Source: Demequina sp. NBRC 110057
GTDB lineage: Bacteria; Actinomycetota; Actinomycetes; Actinomycetales; Demequinaceae
Assembly: GCF_002090175.1 (NCBI RefSeq)
Contig: NZ_BBRN01000003.1
Location: 974,921 to 1,038,920, forward strand
Length of the DNA stretch: 64,000 nucleotides
Direction: 5' to 3'
Below the pieces are notes generated by a model, which searched no databases, was not told where the DNA came from, and saw only the letters and a program-made list of their open reading frames with translations. Below are positions 1 to 9,938 of this stretch, one piece after another. The position numbers and the translations under genes are program-made. Numbering within the stretch: position 1 is the stretch's first letter; each line of letters begins with the position of its first letter.

Positions 1-1989
<1,989 letters not shown>

Positions 1990-2002
1990 CTCTCAGTTAC
2001 GC

Positions 2003-2044
2003 CGACAGGGCCCCGGCCACCGCAAGGTGGTCGGGGCCCTGTCG
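2003..2044 (+). terminator. Hairpin terminator after clpC
   Basis: Fourteen bases after the clpC stop, arms 2003-2021 and 2026-2044 pair over 19 positions with one G-T wobble around a 4-base loop. There is no T run, which is usual for intrinsic terminators in such GC-rich genomes. Confidence 0.75.
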
Positions 2045-2077
2045 CGTTCCCGGGGGCCCGCGCCGCCCGCGCCTGTG

Positions 2078-2139
2078 GCCCTGGAAGGAGGTTGGTGCGA
2101 GTCTCGCGTCCGAATCCTGCACCGACCTCCTTCCAGGGC
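2078..2139. repeat. Palindromic intergenic repeat, copy 1
   Basis: Arms 2078-2098 and 2119-2139 (21 bases each) are reverse complements with one wobble position and a 20-base loop. The arm carries AAGGAGGTTGGTGC, which includes a perfect Shine-Dalgarno core on one strand and its complement on the other. Related copies lie at 3150-3195 and 28524-28579. Copy 1 sits 34 bases after the clpC terminator and 12 bases beyond the stop of the DUF559 gene. Confidence 0.85.
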
Positions 2140-2151
2140 GCGGCGTGAGCC

Positions 2152-3066
2152 CTACTGCCGCGCGCGCAGAGCCTGCAGCACTCGGGAGCGGCACCACGCG
2201 GGTCGCCTCACGATGTCGTCCCACCCGAACCGCAGCGTCACGTAGCCAGCGCCGGCGAGATCGGCATCGCGCCTATGGTCGGCCACCGTCGCGGCGTAGC
2301 TTCCGTGATAGCCCGCGCCGTCGAGTTCGATCACCACCTTCGCCTCCCGGTGGAGCATGTCCGCGCGCACACGCCGGCCGGCGACCTCGAGCTCAGCTTG
2401 CCGCTCGAAAGCCGCGAAGTCGCGACCGACGAACACGTCCCTCGCGGCGCGGATCTCCAGCGGCGAGTGCGCGCCGCGCTCGAACCACGCGAGGATCGCG
2501 AGCAACTGCCGGCGCCCCCTGACCCTGGCGATACGCCGCAGTTCCGCGCGCAGTTGCTTCCACGAACACACTCGCGTCCACAGCGCGGCGTACAGGACTC
2601 GCTCGCGCCGATGCGGCTCGGAACGGTGCCACGCATCGAGCAGGGCAGTCGCCGGCGGGACACACCTCACCCCGCGCCCATCCGCGTATGCGGTCGGCGG
2701 CCCGACTTGGCGGACGCGGACGCGCGGCATCGGCCACGGCTTATCGCCGCTCGCCACAATGAGGTCGTCAAAGACTGGCACAGGCAGACGCTCGTCGTAG
2801 AGGTGCAGCGCAAGCTCGCCACTCACGAGCGCGCGCGGTCGCCACAGGTTGAGGGCCTCGCCACGCACGATGGCGGTGCTCGCATGGCGTACACCCGCAT
2901 ACACGCCGGGCCTCACCAGCACCACCTTGCCCGACGACATGGCACGGTCGAGTCGCCACCGGGAGAACCAGGCGATCAGGGCCTCTCGCGTGTACGCGTG
3001 AGGCGAACGGTCGAGAAACGCCGGCAGCGGCTCGCCCGGTTCGGGGCAATCACGCACGAGACTCAC
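2152..3066 (-). CDS. DUF559-domain protein (VSR/AbiEi-like nuclease fold)
   Basis: 304 residues from a GTG start. The last 80 or so residues match the DUF559 pattern: an acidic residue before a beta strand (ADMLHREAK), then VVIELDGAGYH, a downstream HRRDADLAGAGY helix and LRFGWDDI. This is the PD-(D/E)xK-like core shared with very-short-patch repair endonucleases. The N-terminal part resembles the winged-helix AbiEi-type antitoxin region often found in actinobacterial DUF559 proteins. The activity of these proteins is not established, so nuclease function is inferred from the fold. The gene stands alone between two copies of a palindromic repeat (2078-2139 and 3150-3195), which suggests an accessory insertion. 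The start is uncertain because several GTG/ATG codons are possible. Confidence 0.75.
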   Translation of the reverse strand: MSLVRDCPEPGEPLPAFLDRSPHAYTREALIAWFSRWRLDRAMSSGKVVLVRPGVYAGVRHASTAIVRGEALNLWRPRALVSGELALHLYDERLPVPVFDDLIVASGDKPWPMPRVRVRQVGPPTAYADGRGVRCVPPATALLDAWHRSEPHRRERVLYAALWTRVCSWKQLRAELRRIARVRGRRQLLAILAWFERGAHSPLEIRAARDVFVGRDFAAFERQAELEVAGRRVRADMLHREAKVVIELDGAGYHGSYAATVADHRRDADLAGAGYVTLRFGWDDIVRRPAWCRSRVLQALRARQ

Positions 3067-3149
3067 CCAGTCATGTCACCAGATTGCGAGCCGCGGCTGG
3101 CCGCGCGCCGTCATTCTGTGGATGGCGTCGCCGCCCGCGGCCCTCCTCA

Positions 3150-3195
3150 AGGAGGTTGGTGTGGGTTTCGTGCCCGATTCAGGCACCAACCTCCT
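3150..3195. repeat. Palindromic intergenic repeat, copy 2
   Basis: Arms 3150-3161 and 3184-3195 are perfect 12-base reverse complements (AGGAGGTTGGTG / CACCAACCTCCT). A further T-G wobble (3162/3183) leaves a 20-base loop, the same length as in copies 1 and 3. Its loop matches that of copy 1 at 14 of 20 positions. It lies upstream of the DUF559 gene start, between it and the DoxX-like gene. Confidence 0.82.
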
Positions 3196-3246
3196 CCCAG
3201 CGCGCGGGCGGGGCGGGCGGGCGGGCGGAGCGACACCGCGCCCGCG

Positions 3247-3630
3247 CTAGCCCCCGAGCTTGAATTCGCCGATACGCCCCACGAAGACGATCAGCGCGAT
3301 CACGCCCAGCAGCGCGGGGACGGTGATGTTCGCGAGCGCGTCGCCGCGGCGGATGTGCACGAAGGCCGCGCCGAACCCGATCACCAACAGCCCCAGGGCC
3401 GCGACGGGCACGATCCACGGGATGAAGCCGATCATGGGGAACACCAGCACGGCCAACGAACCGACGATCTCCGCGGCGCCGATGAGCCGTACCTGCTGGT
3501 CGGTGAAGTCGTTGGCCCATTCCTGGCCCAGCTCCACGGCCCGCTTCTTGCCGCGGACGGCGTGCACGAAACCGGACGGGATGAAGACCGCGGCGAGGGC
3601 GATGACTGCCACCCAGAGCGCTGCATCCAT
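3247..3630 (-). CDS. DoxX-like integral membrane protein
   Basis: 127 residues with four hydrophobic segments (about 5-25, 48-68, 72-92 and 100-120), the size and layout of the DoxX/DoxX-like family. Characteristic features are the first-helix FIPSGFVHAVRG stretch and a following short polar loop (KRAVELGQEWAND). Members are small inner-membrane proteins of mostly unknown role; some associate with redox proteins. The gene is isolated on the minus strand and no partner gene indicates a substrate. Confidence 0.75.
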   Translation of the reverse strand: MDAALWVAVIALAAVFIPSGFVHAVRGKKRAVELGQEWANDFTDQQVRLIGAAEIVGSLAVLVFPMIGFIPWIVPVAALGLLVIGFGAAFVHIRRGDALANITVPALLGVIALIVFVGRIGEFKLGG

Positions 3631-3765
3631 GGCGTACCTCCTGCTTCACGTCGTCCGCTGGCGGCGGACCGGTGACACCACCCTAGGGCAGACGGCCCCG
3701 GCGCCCCCGACATTGGTGCTGGCCGCCGCGGATGCCGGCCCGGGCATCGGCCCTACGCTGAGGAC

Positions 3766-4782
3766 ATGACTCACGATCCCTATGTGGCCGACGCCGCCCG
3801 CTACGAGACGATGCAGTACCGCCGTTCCGGCCGCTCCGGCCTGAAGCTCCCGGGCGTCAGCCTTGGCCTGTGGCACAACTTCGGCGGCGCCAACCAGGAC
3901 GACACCATGCGGGACATCATCCGCACCGCCTTCGACCTAGGCGTCACGCACTACGACCTTGCCAACAACTACGGCCCGCCCCCGGGCTCCGCCGAGGAGA
4001 ACTTCGGACGGATCTTCGCCCAGGACCTGAAGCGGTACCGCGACGAGATCCTCGTGTCGACCAAGGCCGGCTACGACATGTGGCCCGGCCCCTACGGCGA
4101 CTTCGGCTCGCGCAAGTACCTGCTGGCGTCGCTCGACCAGTCGCTCGGCAGGATGGGCCTCGACTACGTCGACATCTTCTACCACCACCGCCGCGACCCC
4201 GAGACGCCGCTCGAGGAGACGATGACGGCGCTCGACCAGGCGGTGCGCTCGGGCAAAGCCCTGTACGCGGGCATCTCGAACTACGGTCCCGAGGACACCC
4301 GCGAGGCCGCGAGGATCCTGCGCGAGCTCGGCACCCCGCTACTCATCCACCAGTTCCCCTACTCGATGTACCAGCGCGGCCCCGAGGACGGTCTCATCGA
4401 GACGCTCGAGGACGAGGGCGTCGGCTCCATCGTGTTCTCGCCGCTGGCGCAGGGCATGCTGACGGATCGCTACCTCAACGGCGTCCCCGAGGGTTCGCGC
4501 GCCACGCATTCGCGGTTCCTGTCGGAGAACCAGATCACCGACACCTACCTCGAGCGCACGCGCGCCCTGAACGAGATCGCCGCCGGCCGCGGTCAGACCC
4601 TCGCTCAGCTCGCGGTGCAGTGGGTGCTGCGCGGCGACCACATCACGTCGGCACTCGTGGGCGCGAGCTCGGCGCAGCAGTTGCGGACCACCGTCGCGTC
4701 GCTCGACTTCCCCGCGCTGACGGACGCCGAGATCGCGGCGATCGAGCCGCACGCCGTCGACGGCACGCACCGCCAGGGCTGA
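3766..4782 (+). CDS. Aldo/keto reductase, YghZ/MgrA type
   Basis: 338 residues, a NADPH-dependent (beta/alpha)8 aldo/keto reductase. The first strand and catalytic Asp/Tyr lie in THYDLANNYGPPPGSAEENFG, the catalytic Lys in LVSTKAGYDMWPGPYG, and the His in VDIFYHHRRD. The MWPGPYGDFGSRKYLLASLD segment is characteristic of the YghZ/Gpr subgroup, which reduces L-glyceraldehyde 3-phosphate and methylglyoxal. The C-terminal cofactor motif is SALVGASSAQQLRT. The gene stands alone and ends in a strong bidirectional hairpin shared with convergent mutY. Family is certain; physiological substrate is inferred from subgroup. Confidence 0.92.
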   Translation: MTHDPYVADAARYETMQYRRSGRSGLKLPGVSLGLWHNFGGANQDDTMRDIIRTAFDLGVTHYDLANNYGPPPGSAEENFGRIFAQDLKRYRDEILVSTKAGYDMWPGPYGDFGSRKYLLASLDQSLGRMGLDYVDIFYHHRRDPETPLEETMTALDQAVRSGKALYAGISNYGPEDTREAARILRELGTPLLIHQFPYSMYQRGPEDGLIETLEDEGVGSIVFSPLAQGMLTDRYLNGVPEGSRATHSRFLSENQITDTYLERTRALNEIAAGRGQTLAQLAVQWVLRGDHITSALVGASSAQQLRTTVASLDFPALTDAEIAAIEPHAVDGTHRQG

Positions 4783-4787
4783 GAGTG

Positions 4788-4825
4788 GCCGTGGCATCGG
4801 CCCCACAGACGGCCGATGCCACGGC
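4788..4825. terminator. Bidirectional hairpin terminator
   Basis: Perfect 15-base arms 4788-4802 and 4811-4825 around an 8-base loop. It begins 5 bases after the aldo/keto reductase stop and lies 29 bases beyond the stop of the convergent mutY gene, so it can serve both. Confidence 0.85.
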
Positions 4826-4854
4826 GGCGTGCGTGCTGACGTTCCTCCGAGGGG

Positions 4855-5757
4855 CTAGAGGGAGTACAGGCCTCGCCGGTCGTCCGCGACGGTGACGAGG
4901 CCGTCGGCGACCAGCGACGCCAGGCATGAGTCGAGCTGGCCCGGCTCCACGTCCTCGAGGGACGCCTGCCCCGTGATGTTGAGCGGGGCGTGGGCGGCGC
5001 GCAGCAGCGCCATGATGCGCCCACGTACCTGCCGATCGGTGCCGTGCCAGGCCTGCGTGCGTCGCGGGGCGGCGTCCAGCCCAGGCGACCCCGCCGCGAG
5101 CCAGGCACAGTCAGCGGCGATCACGCACTCGTCGCAGCGGGGAGCGCGCGCGGTGCACACCAGCGCGCCCAGCTCCATGGACCCGGCGTTCCACTCCACC
5201 GAGGCGGTCGTGTCCGCGGGTACCAGCGCCGCAGCATGCTCGCGCTCGGTACGGGTGAGGTGCGCGGGCGGCAGCGGCTGCGCCCTCCACGCACGGCCGA
5301 TGACCCGGCGGACGTTCGTGTCGAGCACCACGTCGCGCTCGCCGAAGGCGAAGGCGCGCACGGCGGCAGCGGTGTAGGCGCCGATGCCCGGCAGCGCCAG
5401 GAGCGCCTCCTCGCCCGGGGGGACCTCACCGCCGTGGCGGTCGACGAGGGCGGCCGCGCACTCCCACAGGCGCTTGGCGCGGCGCGGGTAGCCGAGCCTT
5501 CCCCACGCCCGCACGGCGTCGGCCTGGGAGGCTGCGGCGAGGTCCGCGGGCGTGGGCCAGCGCGCCATCCACTCGCGCCACACCGGCTCCACGCGCACCA
5601 CGGGCGTCTGCTGAAGCATCACCTCGGACACCAGCACTCCCCAGGCGGTGCAGTCCTCGCGCCGCCACGGCAGGTCCCTCGCCTCGCGCGCGAACCAGTC
5701 GACCACGGTCGCGACTCGGGGGTCCATGGGTGCGGCGGGCGGCATGCCCTCCATCAT
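4855..5757 (-). CDS. mutY: A/G-specific adenine glycosylase MutY
   Basis: Removes adenine mispaired with 8-oxoguanine. The HhH-GPD core is clear: the catalytic Glu in SEVMLQQTPV, the helix-hairpin-helix ALPGIGAYTAAAV, and the catalytic Asp in VVLDTNVRRV. The [4Fe-4S] ligands follow MutY spacing (C-x6-C-x2-C-x5-C in CTARAPRCDECVIAADC). A shorter C-terminal region replaces the full NUDIX-like domain, as in other actinobacterial MutY. The open frame extends further upstream, but the conserved region begins at VVDWFAREARDLPWR. ATG codons at 5757, 5754, 5745 and 5727 are all possible and none has a well-spaced ribosome binding site; 5757 is chosen tentatively. It is divergent from the gene at 5807. 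Confidence 0.93.
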   Translation of the reverse strand: MMEGMPPAAPMDPRVATVVDWFAREARDLPWRREDCTAWGVLVSEVMLQQTPVVRVEPVWREWMARWPTPADLAAASQADAVRAWGRLGYPRRAKRLWECAAALVDRHGGEVPPGEEALLALPGIGAYTAAAVRAFAFGERDVVLDTNVRRVIGRAWRAQPLPPAHLTRTEREHAAALVPADTTASVEWNAGSMELGALVCTARAPRCDECVIAADCAWLAAGSPGLDAAPRRTQAWHGTDRQVRGRIMALLRAAHAPLNITGQASLEDVEPGQLDSCLASLVADGLVTVADDRRGLYSL

Positions 5758-5806
5758 TCCAGCGCGGGACGGGGATACCGTGACGGTGAACGAGTGAGGA
5801 GTCGCC

Positions 5807-6409
5807 ATGGATGGGATCCGCAAGCCGGTGGGAGACCAGCCCGCCGGCGTGTACTGGGTGCGCCGCGTCCTCGTGCTCGTCATCCTCGCCGTGGTGGTCG
5901 TGGCGCTGTGGTTCGTCGTCAGTTCGTTGTTCGGCGGCGGCAACCAGGCGGAGGCCCCCGAGGGCGACCCCAGCACCTCGCCGACGGCCACCGCTGACGC
6001 CGCGCCTGACCCGACGCGCGCGTGCGTGGCACAAGACGTCACGCTGACCGTGGCGGCGACACCCGCAACGGTGGCGGCGGGCACGACACCGGCCTTTGAG
6101 GTGGGTGTCGAGGACACCGGAGAGACGCCGTGCACGTTCTCCGCGGCCGCCGACGGGACCGAGCTCGCGATCCGTTCCGGCAACGAGGAGTACTACTCGT
6201 CGACCTGGTGCCAGGACGACCCGGGCTTCGGCGACACCGAATGGATCCTCTCGCCCGGCGACCGCAAGACGCTTCAGCTGACCTGGTCGGGCGAGCGCTA
6301 CAACGAATCGTGCGAGGTCATCAGCGACTGGGCCAACGGCACCTACTGGGTCGCCGTCGCCATCGGCGGCGTCCCCGCCGAGGAGGTCCAGTTCACGCTG
6401 ACGTCCTAA
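5807..6409 (+). CDS. Membrane-anchored extracytoplasmic protein of unknown function
   Basis: 200 residues: a short cytoplasmic N-terminus, one membrane helix (about 18-45, WVRRVLVLVILAVVVV), a Pro/Ser/Thr-rich linker and an outside domain with four Cys (ACVAQD, PCTFS, TWCQDD, SCEVI). The domain has an immunoglobulin-like look: VTLTVAATPATVAAGTTPAFEVGVEDTG resembles the DUF4232 or intracellular-proteinase-inhibitor type of beta sandwich. A good GAGGAG ribosome binding site precedes the ATG. The start region lies head to head with mutY. I do not recognise a specific function. Confidence 0.75.
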   Translation: MDGIRKPVGDQPAGVYWVRRVLVLVILAVVVVALWFVVSSLFGGGNQAEAPEGDPSTSPTATADAAPDPTRACVAQDVTLTVAATPATVAAGTTPAFEVGVEDTGETPCTFSAAADGTELAIRSGNEEYYSSTWCQDDPGFGDTEWILSPGDRKTLQLTWSGERYNESCEVISDWANGTYWVAVAIGGVPAEEVQFTLTS

Positions 6410-6424
6410 CCCGCGAACCCCGCC

Positions 6425-7795
6425 CTACTCCGCGGGGATCGCGAGCCTCACGGCGTCGCGCAGGGTCGCGACCCTGTGCACCCTGACGCCCACCGGGTCC
6501 TTGTCCGCGCCCGCCGCCTCCGGCACCACCACGTCCGTGAAGCCCAGCCTCGCCGCCTCTGCGACGCGCTGCGACATCGCGTTGACGGGCCGGATCGCTC
6601 CCGACAGCGCCACCTCCCCGATCGCGGCGAAGCCGGTGCGCACCGGGCGATCCGCACGGGCCGAGGCAAGGGCGAGGGCCAGCGCCACGTCCGCGCCCGG
6701 CTCGGTGACGCGTGCCCCGCCAATGGTCGACACGTAGACGTCGTCGGCCGCCACCGCGAGCCCCACGCGCCGATGAAGGACGGCAAGGATCATCGACACG
6801 CGCGCCGAGTCGATGCCGCTGGTTGCTCGCCGGGGATTCGACAGCGCGCTCGGGGCCACGAGCGCCTGGATCTCGGCGGGCAGCGGCCGCTTGCCGTCGA
6901 TGGTGATGGTGGCGCAGGTGCCGGGGACGGGGGTGCCCTCGCGCGAGAGGAACAGCCCCGACGGGTCCGCGACGCCCTCGATCCCCGTGTCGTGGAGCTG
7001 GAAGCATCCGACCTCGTCCACCGAGCCGAACCGATTCTTGATGGCCCGCAGCAGGCGCAGCTGCGAGTGCTGCTCGCCCTCGAACTGGCACACGACGTCC
7101 ACCAGGTGTTCGACGATGCGGGGACCGGCGATCGAGCCATCCTTCGTGACGTGCCCCACGATCACCATGGGGAAGCCGGTGGTCTTGGCCGCCTGGATAA
7201 GGGCCGAGGCGACCTCGCGGACCTGGCTGACGCCTCCCGGCGCGCCGTCGACGGAGGCGGAGGCGATGGTCTGGATCGAGTCGACCATGAGTAGTTGGGG
7301 CGCGGTCTGCTCGATCTGGGCGAGGACGGCACCCAGGTCCGTCTCGGCGGCCAGCAGGAGGCCGGGCTCGAGCGCGCCGATGCGCTCCGCCCGCAGGCGC
7401 ACCTGCCCCGCCGATTCCTCGCCGGTGACGTATAGGACGCTCTGGCCCTCACGGGCCGCCCGCGCCGCGACGTCGAGCAGCAGCGTCGACTTGCCGACGC
7501 CCGGCTCTCCCGCCAAGAGGATGACCGCTCCGGGCACCACCCCGCCTCCGAGGACGCGGTCGAACTCGCTCACGCCCGTGCCCCGGCGCGCCGAGGCCGA
7601 CACGGATACCTCGGCGATGGGGGTCGCGGGCCGCGTCGCGGCGGTCGCCTTCGTCGCCGGTCCCGCGGGCGCGGCTCCGGCCTCCTCGACCGTCCCCCAG
7701 GCCTGACACTCGCCGCATCGCCCCACCCATTTGGCTGCGGTCCACCCGCACTCGGTGCAGCGGTAGGCGGGGCGAGAGGTACGCGTGGCGGGCAT
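6425..7795 (-). CDS. radA: DNA repair protein RadA
   Basis: 456 residues, full length for RadA/Sms, a hexameric helicase that helps branch migration in recombination. The N-terminal C4 zinc finger has Cys13, Cys16, Cys27 and Cys30. The RecA-like ATPase has Walker A GEPGVGKST. The RadA-specific KNRFGS motif lies in LLRAIKNRFGSVDEVG. The C-terminal Lon-protease-like domain includes GGARVTEPGADVALALALAS. In many actinobacteria radA is followed by disA; here the gene downstream on the same strand is mutY, with an opposing gene between. The start ATG at 7795 leads directly into the zinc finger. Confidence 0.97.
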   Translation of the reverse strand: MPATRTSRPAYRCTECGWTAAKWVGRCGECQAWGTVEEAGAAPAGPATKATAATRPATPIAEVSVSASARRGTGVSEFDRVLGGGVVPGAVILLAGEPGVGKSTLLLDVAARAAREGQSVLYVTGEESAGQVRLRAERIGALEPGLLLAAETDLGAVLAQIEQTAPQLLMVDSIQTIASASVDGAPGGVSQVREVASALIQAAKTTGFPMVIVGHVTKDGSIAGPRIVEHLVDVVCQFEGEQHSQLRLLRAIKNRFGSVDEVGCFQLHDTGIEGVADPSGLFLSREGTPVPGTCATITIDGKRPLPAEIQALVAPSALSNPRRATSGIDSARVSMILAVLHRRVGLAVAADDVYVSTIGGARVTEPGADVALALALASARADRPVRTGFAAIGEVALSGAIRPVNAMSQRVAEAARLGFTDVVVPEAAGADKDPVGVRVHRVATLRDAVRLAIPAE

Positions 7796-7876
7796 AGCCC
7801 CACGCTAGCGCCGCGGTGTGACACTCCCCACGCGGTGGTCTTACCGCGCCCCGTGGCGCCGCCGTAGTCTGTGGCC

Positions 7877-9049
7877 ATGGCCCAGGACACACTGCCCGGC
7901 GAGGACCCCACGCAGCGCGGCGACGCGCGCGAGCCCGTCGCCCCCTCGAAGCCCGCGTTCCCCACCACCGGGGCGACCCCCGCGGTGCCGCAGGACGTGC
8001 CCGGCGAGGACGGCGACATCATCGCCCCGGTCGCCCAGCCCGACCACGAGGAGATCCTGCCCACCCGCGTGACTCCGCCCGAGCCGGACGCGGCATCGGC
8101 CACCCCGTCGGCGCCTCTGGGAGACCCCGTGCACGAGCTCGGCGCGCAGGCGGTGCGCGACGCGTCGCTCGCGGCGTCCGGCGCCACCCCCATCGTCACC
8201 CGCCGCTCGCAGCGCACCGCCACGTCCGAATCCGAGAGCGAAGCCCGCCCCGCGTGGACCCCTGGCGATCCGCGCGGCAACGCCCCGGAGTCGGCGGCCA
8301 CCCCCGACTCCTCTGTTCCCAGCGCATCGACGCCGCCCGCGGAACAGTGGGCGACGGACGCCCCCGTCTACCGGCCCGTCGTGGCCGCGGGGGCCGCGGG
8401 GGCCGCCACGGCATCGTCCACCCCGGCGGAGCCCGCAGCTGCGGGCGATGGCTCCGAAATCCCACCCCTGGCCCCCCAGGACGACAAGCAGCCCACCCCC
8501 TGGTACCGCGGGGTCGTCTTCCTGACCGCCATGGGCGTGGTGGTCCTGGCGGCGATCGCCTACGGCGTCTACCTGCTGCTCGACTCCCCGGAGGAGGTGA
8601 CGATCGCCGCCCCCGAGGTCGTCGAGGTGCAGGCGGAGCCCACCATCGACCCGGTGGCCCTCGAGGACCCCAGCGACTTCCTCGCGGCGATGCCCACGAC
8701 CGTGGGTGCCTTCGCCATGACCGAGGCCGCGGCAGTCGAACCGGACGAGGCGGGGCTCGACACTCGCGTGGCCGAGGTCGACGACCTGGTCTATCGCGAC
8801 GGCGACACCACGCTCACGCTACGGGCGATTCAGCACTACGACGAGACCGATGCGACCGAGCAGTACGACGCACTCGCCGCCGATGGCACCGACTCCCAGC
8901 CGGTGACCGTGGCCGGCACCGAGGTCGGCACCCGCGCCACTCTCGAGGGGGACCCCACGCAGTACGTGTGGCGTAACGGCACCGCCGTCTTCGTGCTGGC
9001 GGGTCCGGCCGATGCGCTCGAGGACTTCTGGATCCAGTTCCCCATGTAA
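7877..9049 (+). CDS. Single-pass membrane protein with disordered N-terminus
   Basis: 390 residues. The first 210 or so are low-complexity and rich in Pro, Ala, Thr, Asp and Glu. One membrane helix follows (GVVFLTAMGVVVLAAIAYGVYLLL). The outside domain of about 150 residues includes DFLAAMPTTVGAFAMTEA and a threonine-rich core (DDLVYRDGDTTLTLRAIQHYDE). An in-frame GTG lies 6 bases upstream; the ATG at 7877 is chosen. The gene is divergent from radA and 45 bases ahead of proC. No family recognised; the architecture suggests a cell-envelope protein. Confidence 0.75.
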   Translation: MAQDTLPGEDPTQRGDAREPVAPSKPAFPTTGATPAVPQDVPGEDGDIIAPVAQPDHEEILPTRVTPPEPDAASATPSAPLGDPVHELGAQAVRDASLAASGATPIVTRRSQRTATSESESEARPAWTPGDPRGNAPESAATPDSSVPSASTPPAEQWATDAPVYRPVVAAGAAGAATASSTPAEPAAAGDGSEIPPLAPQDDKQPTPWYRGVVFLTAMGVVVLAAIAYGVYLLLDSPEEVTIAAPEVVEVQAEPTIDPVALEDPSDFLAAMPTTVGAFAMTEAAAVEPDEAGLDTRVAEVDDLVYRDGDTTLTLRAIQHYDETDATEQYDALAADGTDSQPVTVAGTEVGTRATLEGDPTQYVWRNGTAVFVLAGPADALEDFWIQFPM

Positions 9050-9094
9050 GGCGGGGTCCCGGCCCGTGGCCGGGCTCCGTACTACCCTGGCGCC

Positions 9095-9934
9095 ATGACC
9101 GAGCCCACCGTGTCGCCGTCCACCGCCCCTCGTGTCGCGATCATCGGGGGTGGGGTGATGGGAGGCACGCTCGTGACCGCGCTGCGCGTCGCGGGCTGGC
9201 CCACCGACCGCATCGTGGTCGTCGAGCGTGACGAGGCGCGGTCGCGCGGGTTGCGCGAGGGGCACGGCATCCAGGTCGGCACCGACGTTGCCGCGGCCGT
9301 GATGGATGCCGACGTGATCGTCATCGCGGTCAAGGTCTATGACACGGCCGATGCCCTGGCGCGGCTCGCCCCCGTCTACAAGCCCGGGGCGCTGGTCCTC
9401 ACGGTTGTCGCCGGCCTCACCACCGCGTTCTACGAGCAGCGACTGCCCGAGGGCGCCCCTGTCGTGCGGTCCATGCCCAACACACCCTCGATCATCGGCC
9501 ACGGTGCCACCGCGATCGCGGGCGGCGCCCACGCCGATGAGGGCCACATGGCCCTCACGGTCGACATGCTGAAGGCTACGGGTCTCGTGGTGACGGTCGA
9601 GGAGAGCCAGATGGACGCGGTGACGGCCATCGCAGGCTCGGGCCCCGCCTACTTCTACGCCTTCGTCGAGGCGCTCACCGAGGCGGGGGTGGGCCAAGGC
9701 CTCGACCGCGACCTCGCCACGCAGCTCGCCGCCCAAACCTTCCTCGGCGCCGCACGACTGCTGGTGGACACCGGCGACACCCCGGACGTCCTGCGCAAGC
9801 GCGTGTCGTCGCCGGGAGGCACCACCATCGAGGCGCTCAAGGCGCTGTCCGATGCCGGCCTCGACGGCGTGGTCGCCGCGGGGGCCGATGCCGCCGCGCG
9901 GCGGTCGCGTCAGCTCGCCGACGAACTCGGCTAG
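9095..9934 (+). CDS. proC: Pyrroline-5-carboxylate reductase
   Basis: 279 residues, normal ProC length. The last step of proline synthesis: NAD(P)H reduction of pyrroline-5-carboxylate. The N-terminal Rossmann motif is VAIIGGGVMGG (about 14-24). The middle has PVVRSMPNTPSIIGHGATAI, and the C-terminal dimerisation domain carries the P5CR signature TPDVLRKRVSSPGGTTIEAL. The MDAVTAIAGSGPAYFYAFVE segment is strongly conserved in the family. It ends 4 bases before the stop of the convergent transferase gene, leaving no room for a separate terminator. Confidence 0.97.
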   Translation: MTEPTVSPSTAPRVAIIGGGVMGGTLVTALRVAGWPTDRIVVVERDEARSRGLREGHGIQVGTDVAAAVMDADVIVIAVKVYDTADALARLAPVYKPGALVLTVVAGLTTAFYEQRLPEGAPVVRSMPNTPSIIGHGATAIAGGAHADEGHMALTVDMLKATGLVVTVEESQMDAVTAIAGSGPAYFYAFVEALTEAGVGQGLDRDLATQLAAQTFLGAARLLVDTGDTPDVLRKRVSSPGGTTIEALKALSDAGLDGVVAAGADAAARRSRQLADELG

Positions 9935-9938
9935 GCCG

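Noticed and set aside
2152..3066. Restriction-modification system
   Set aside because: A nuclease-like fold is present but no methyltransferase or specificity gene is near.
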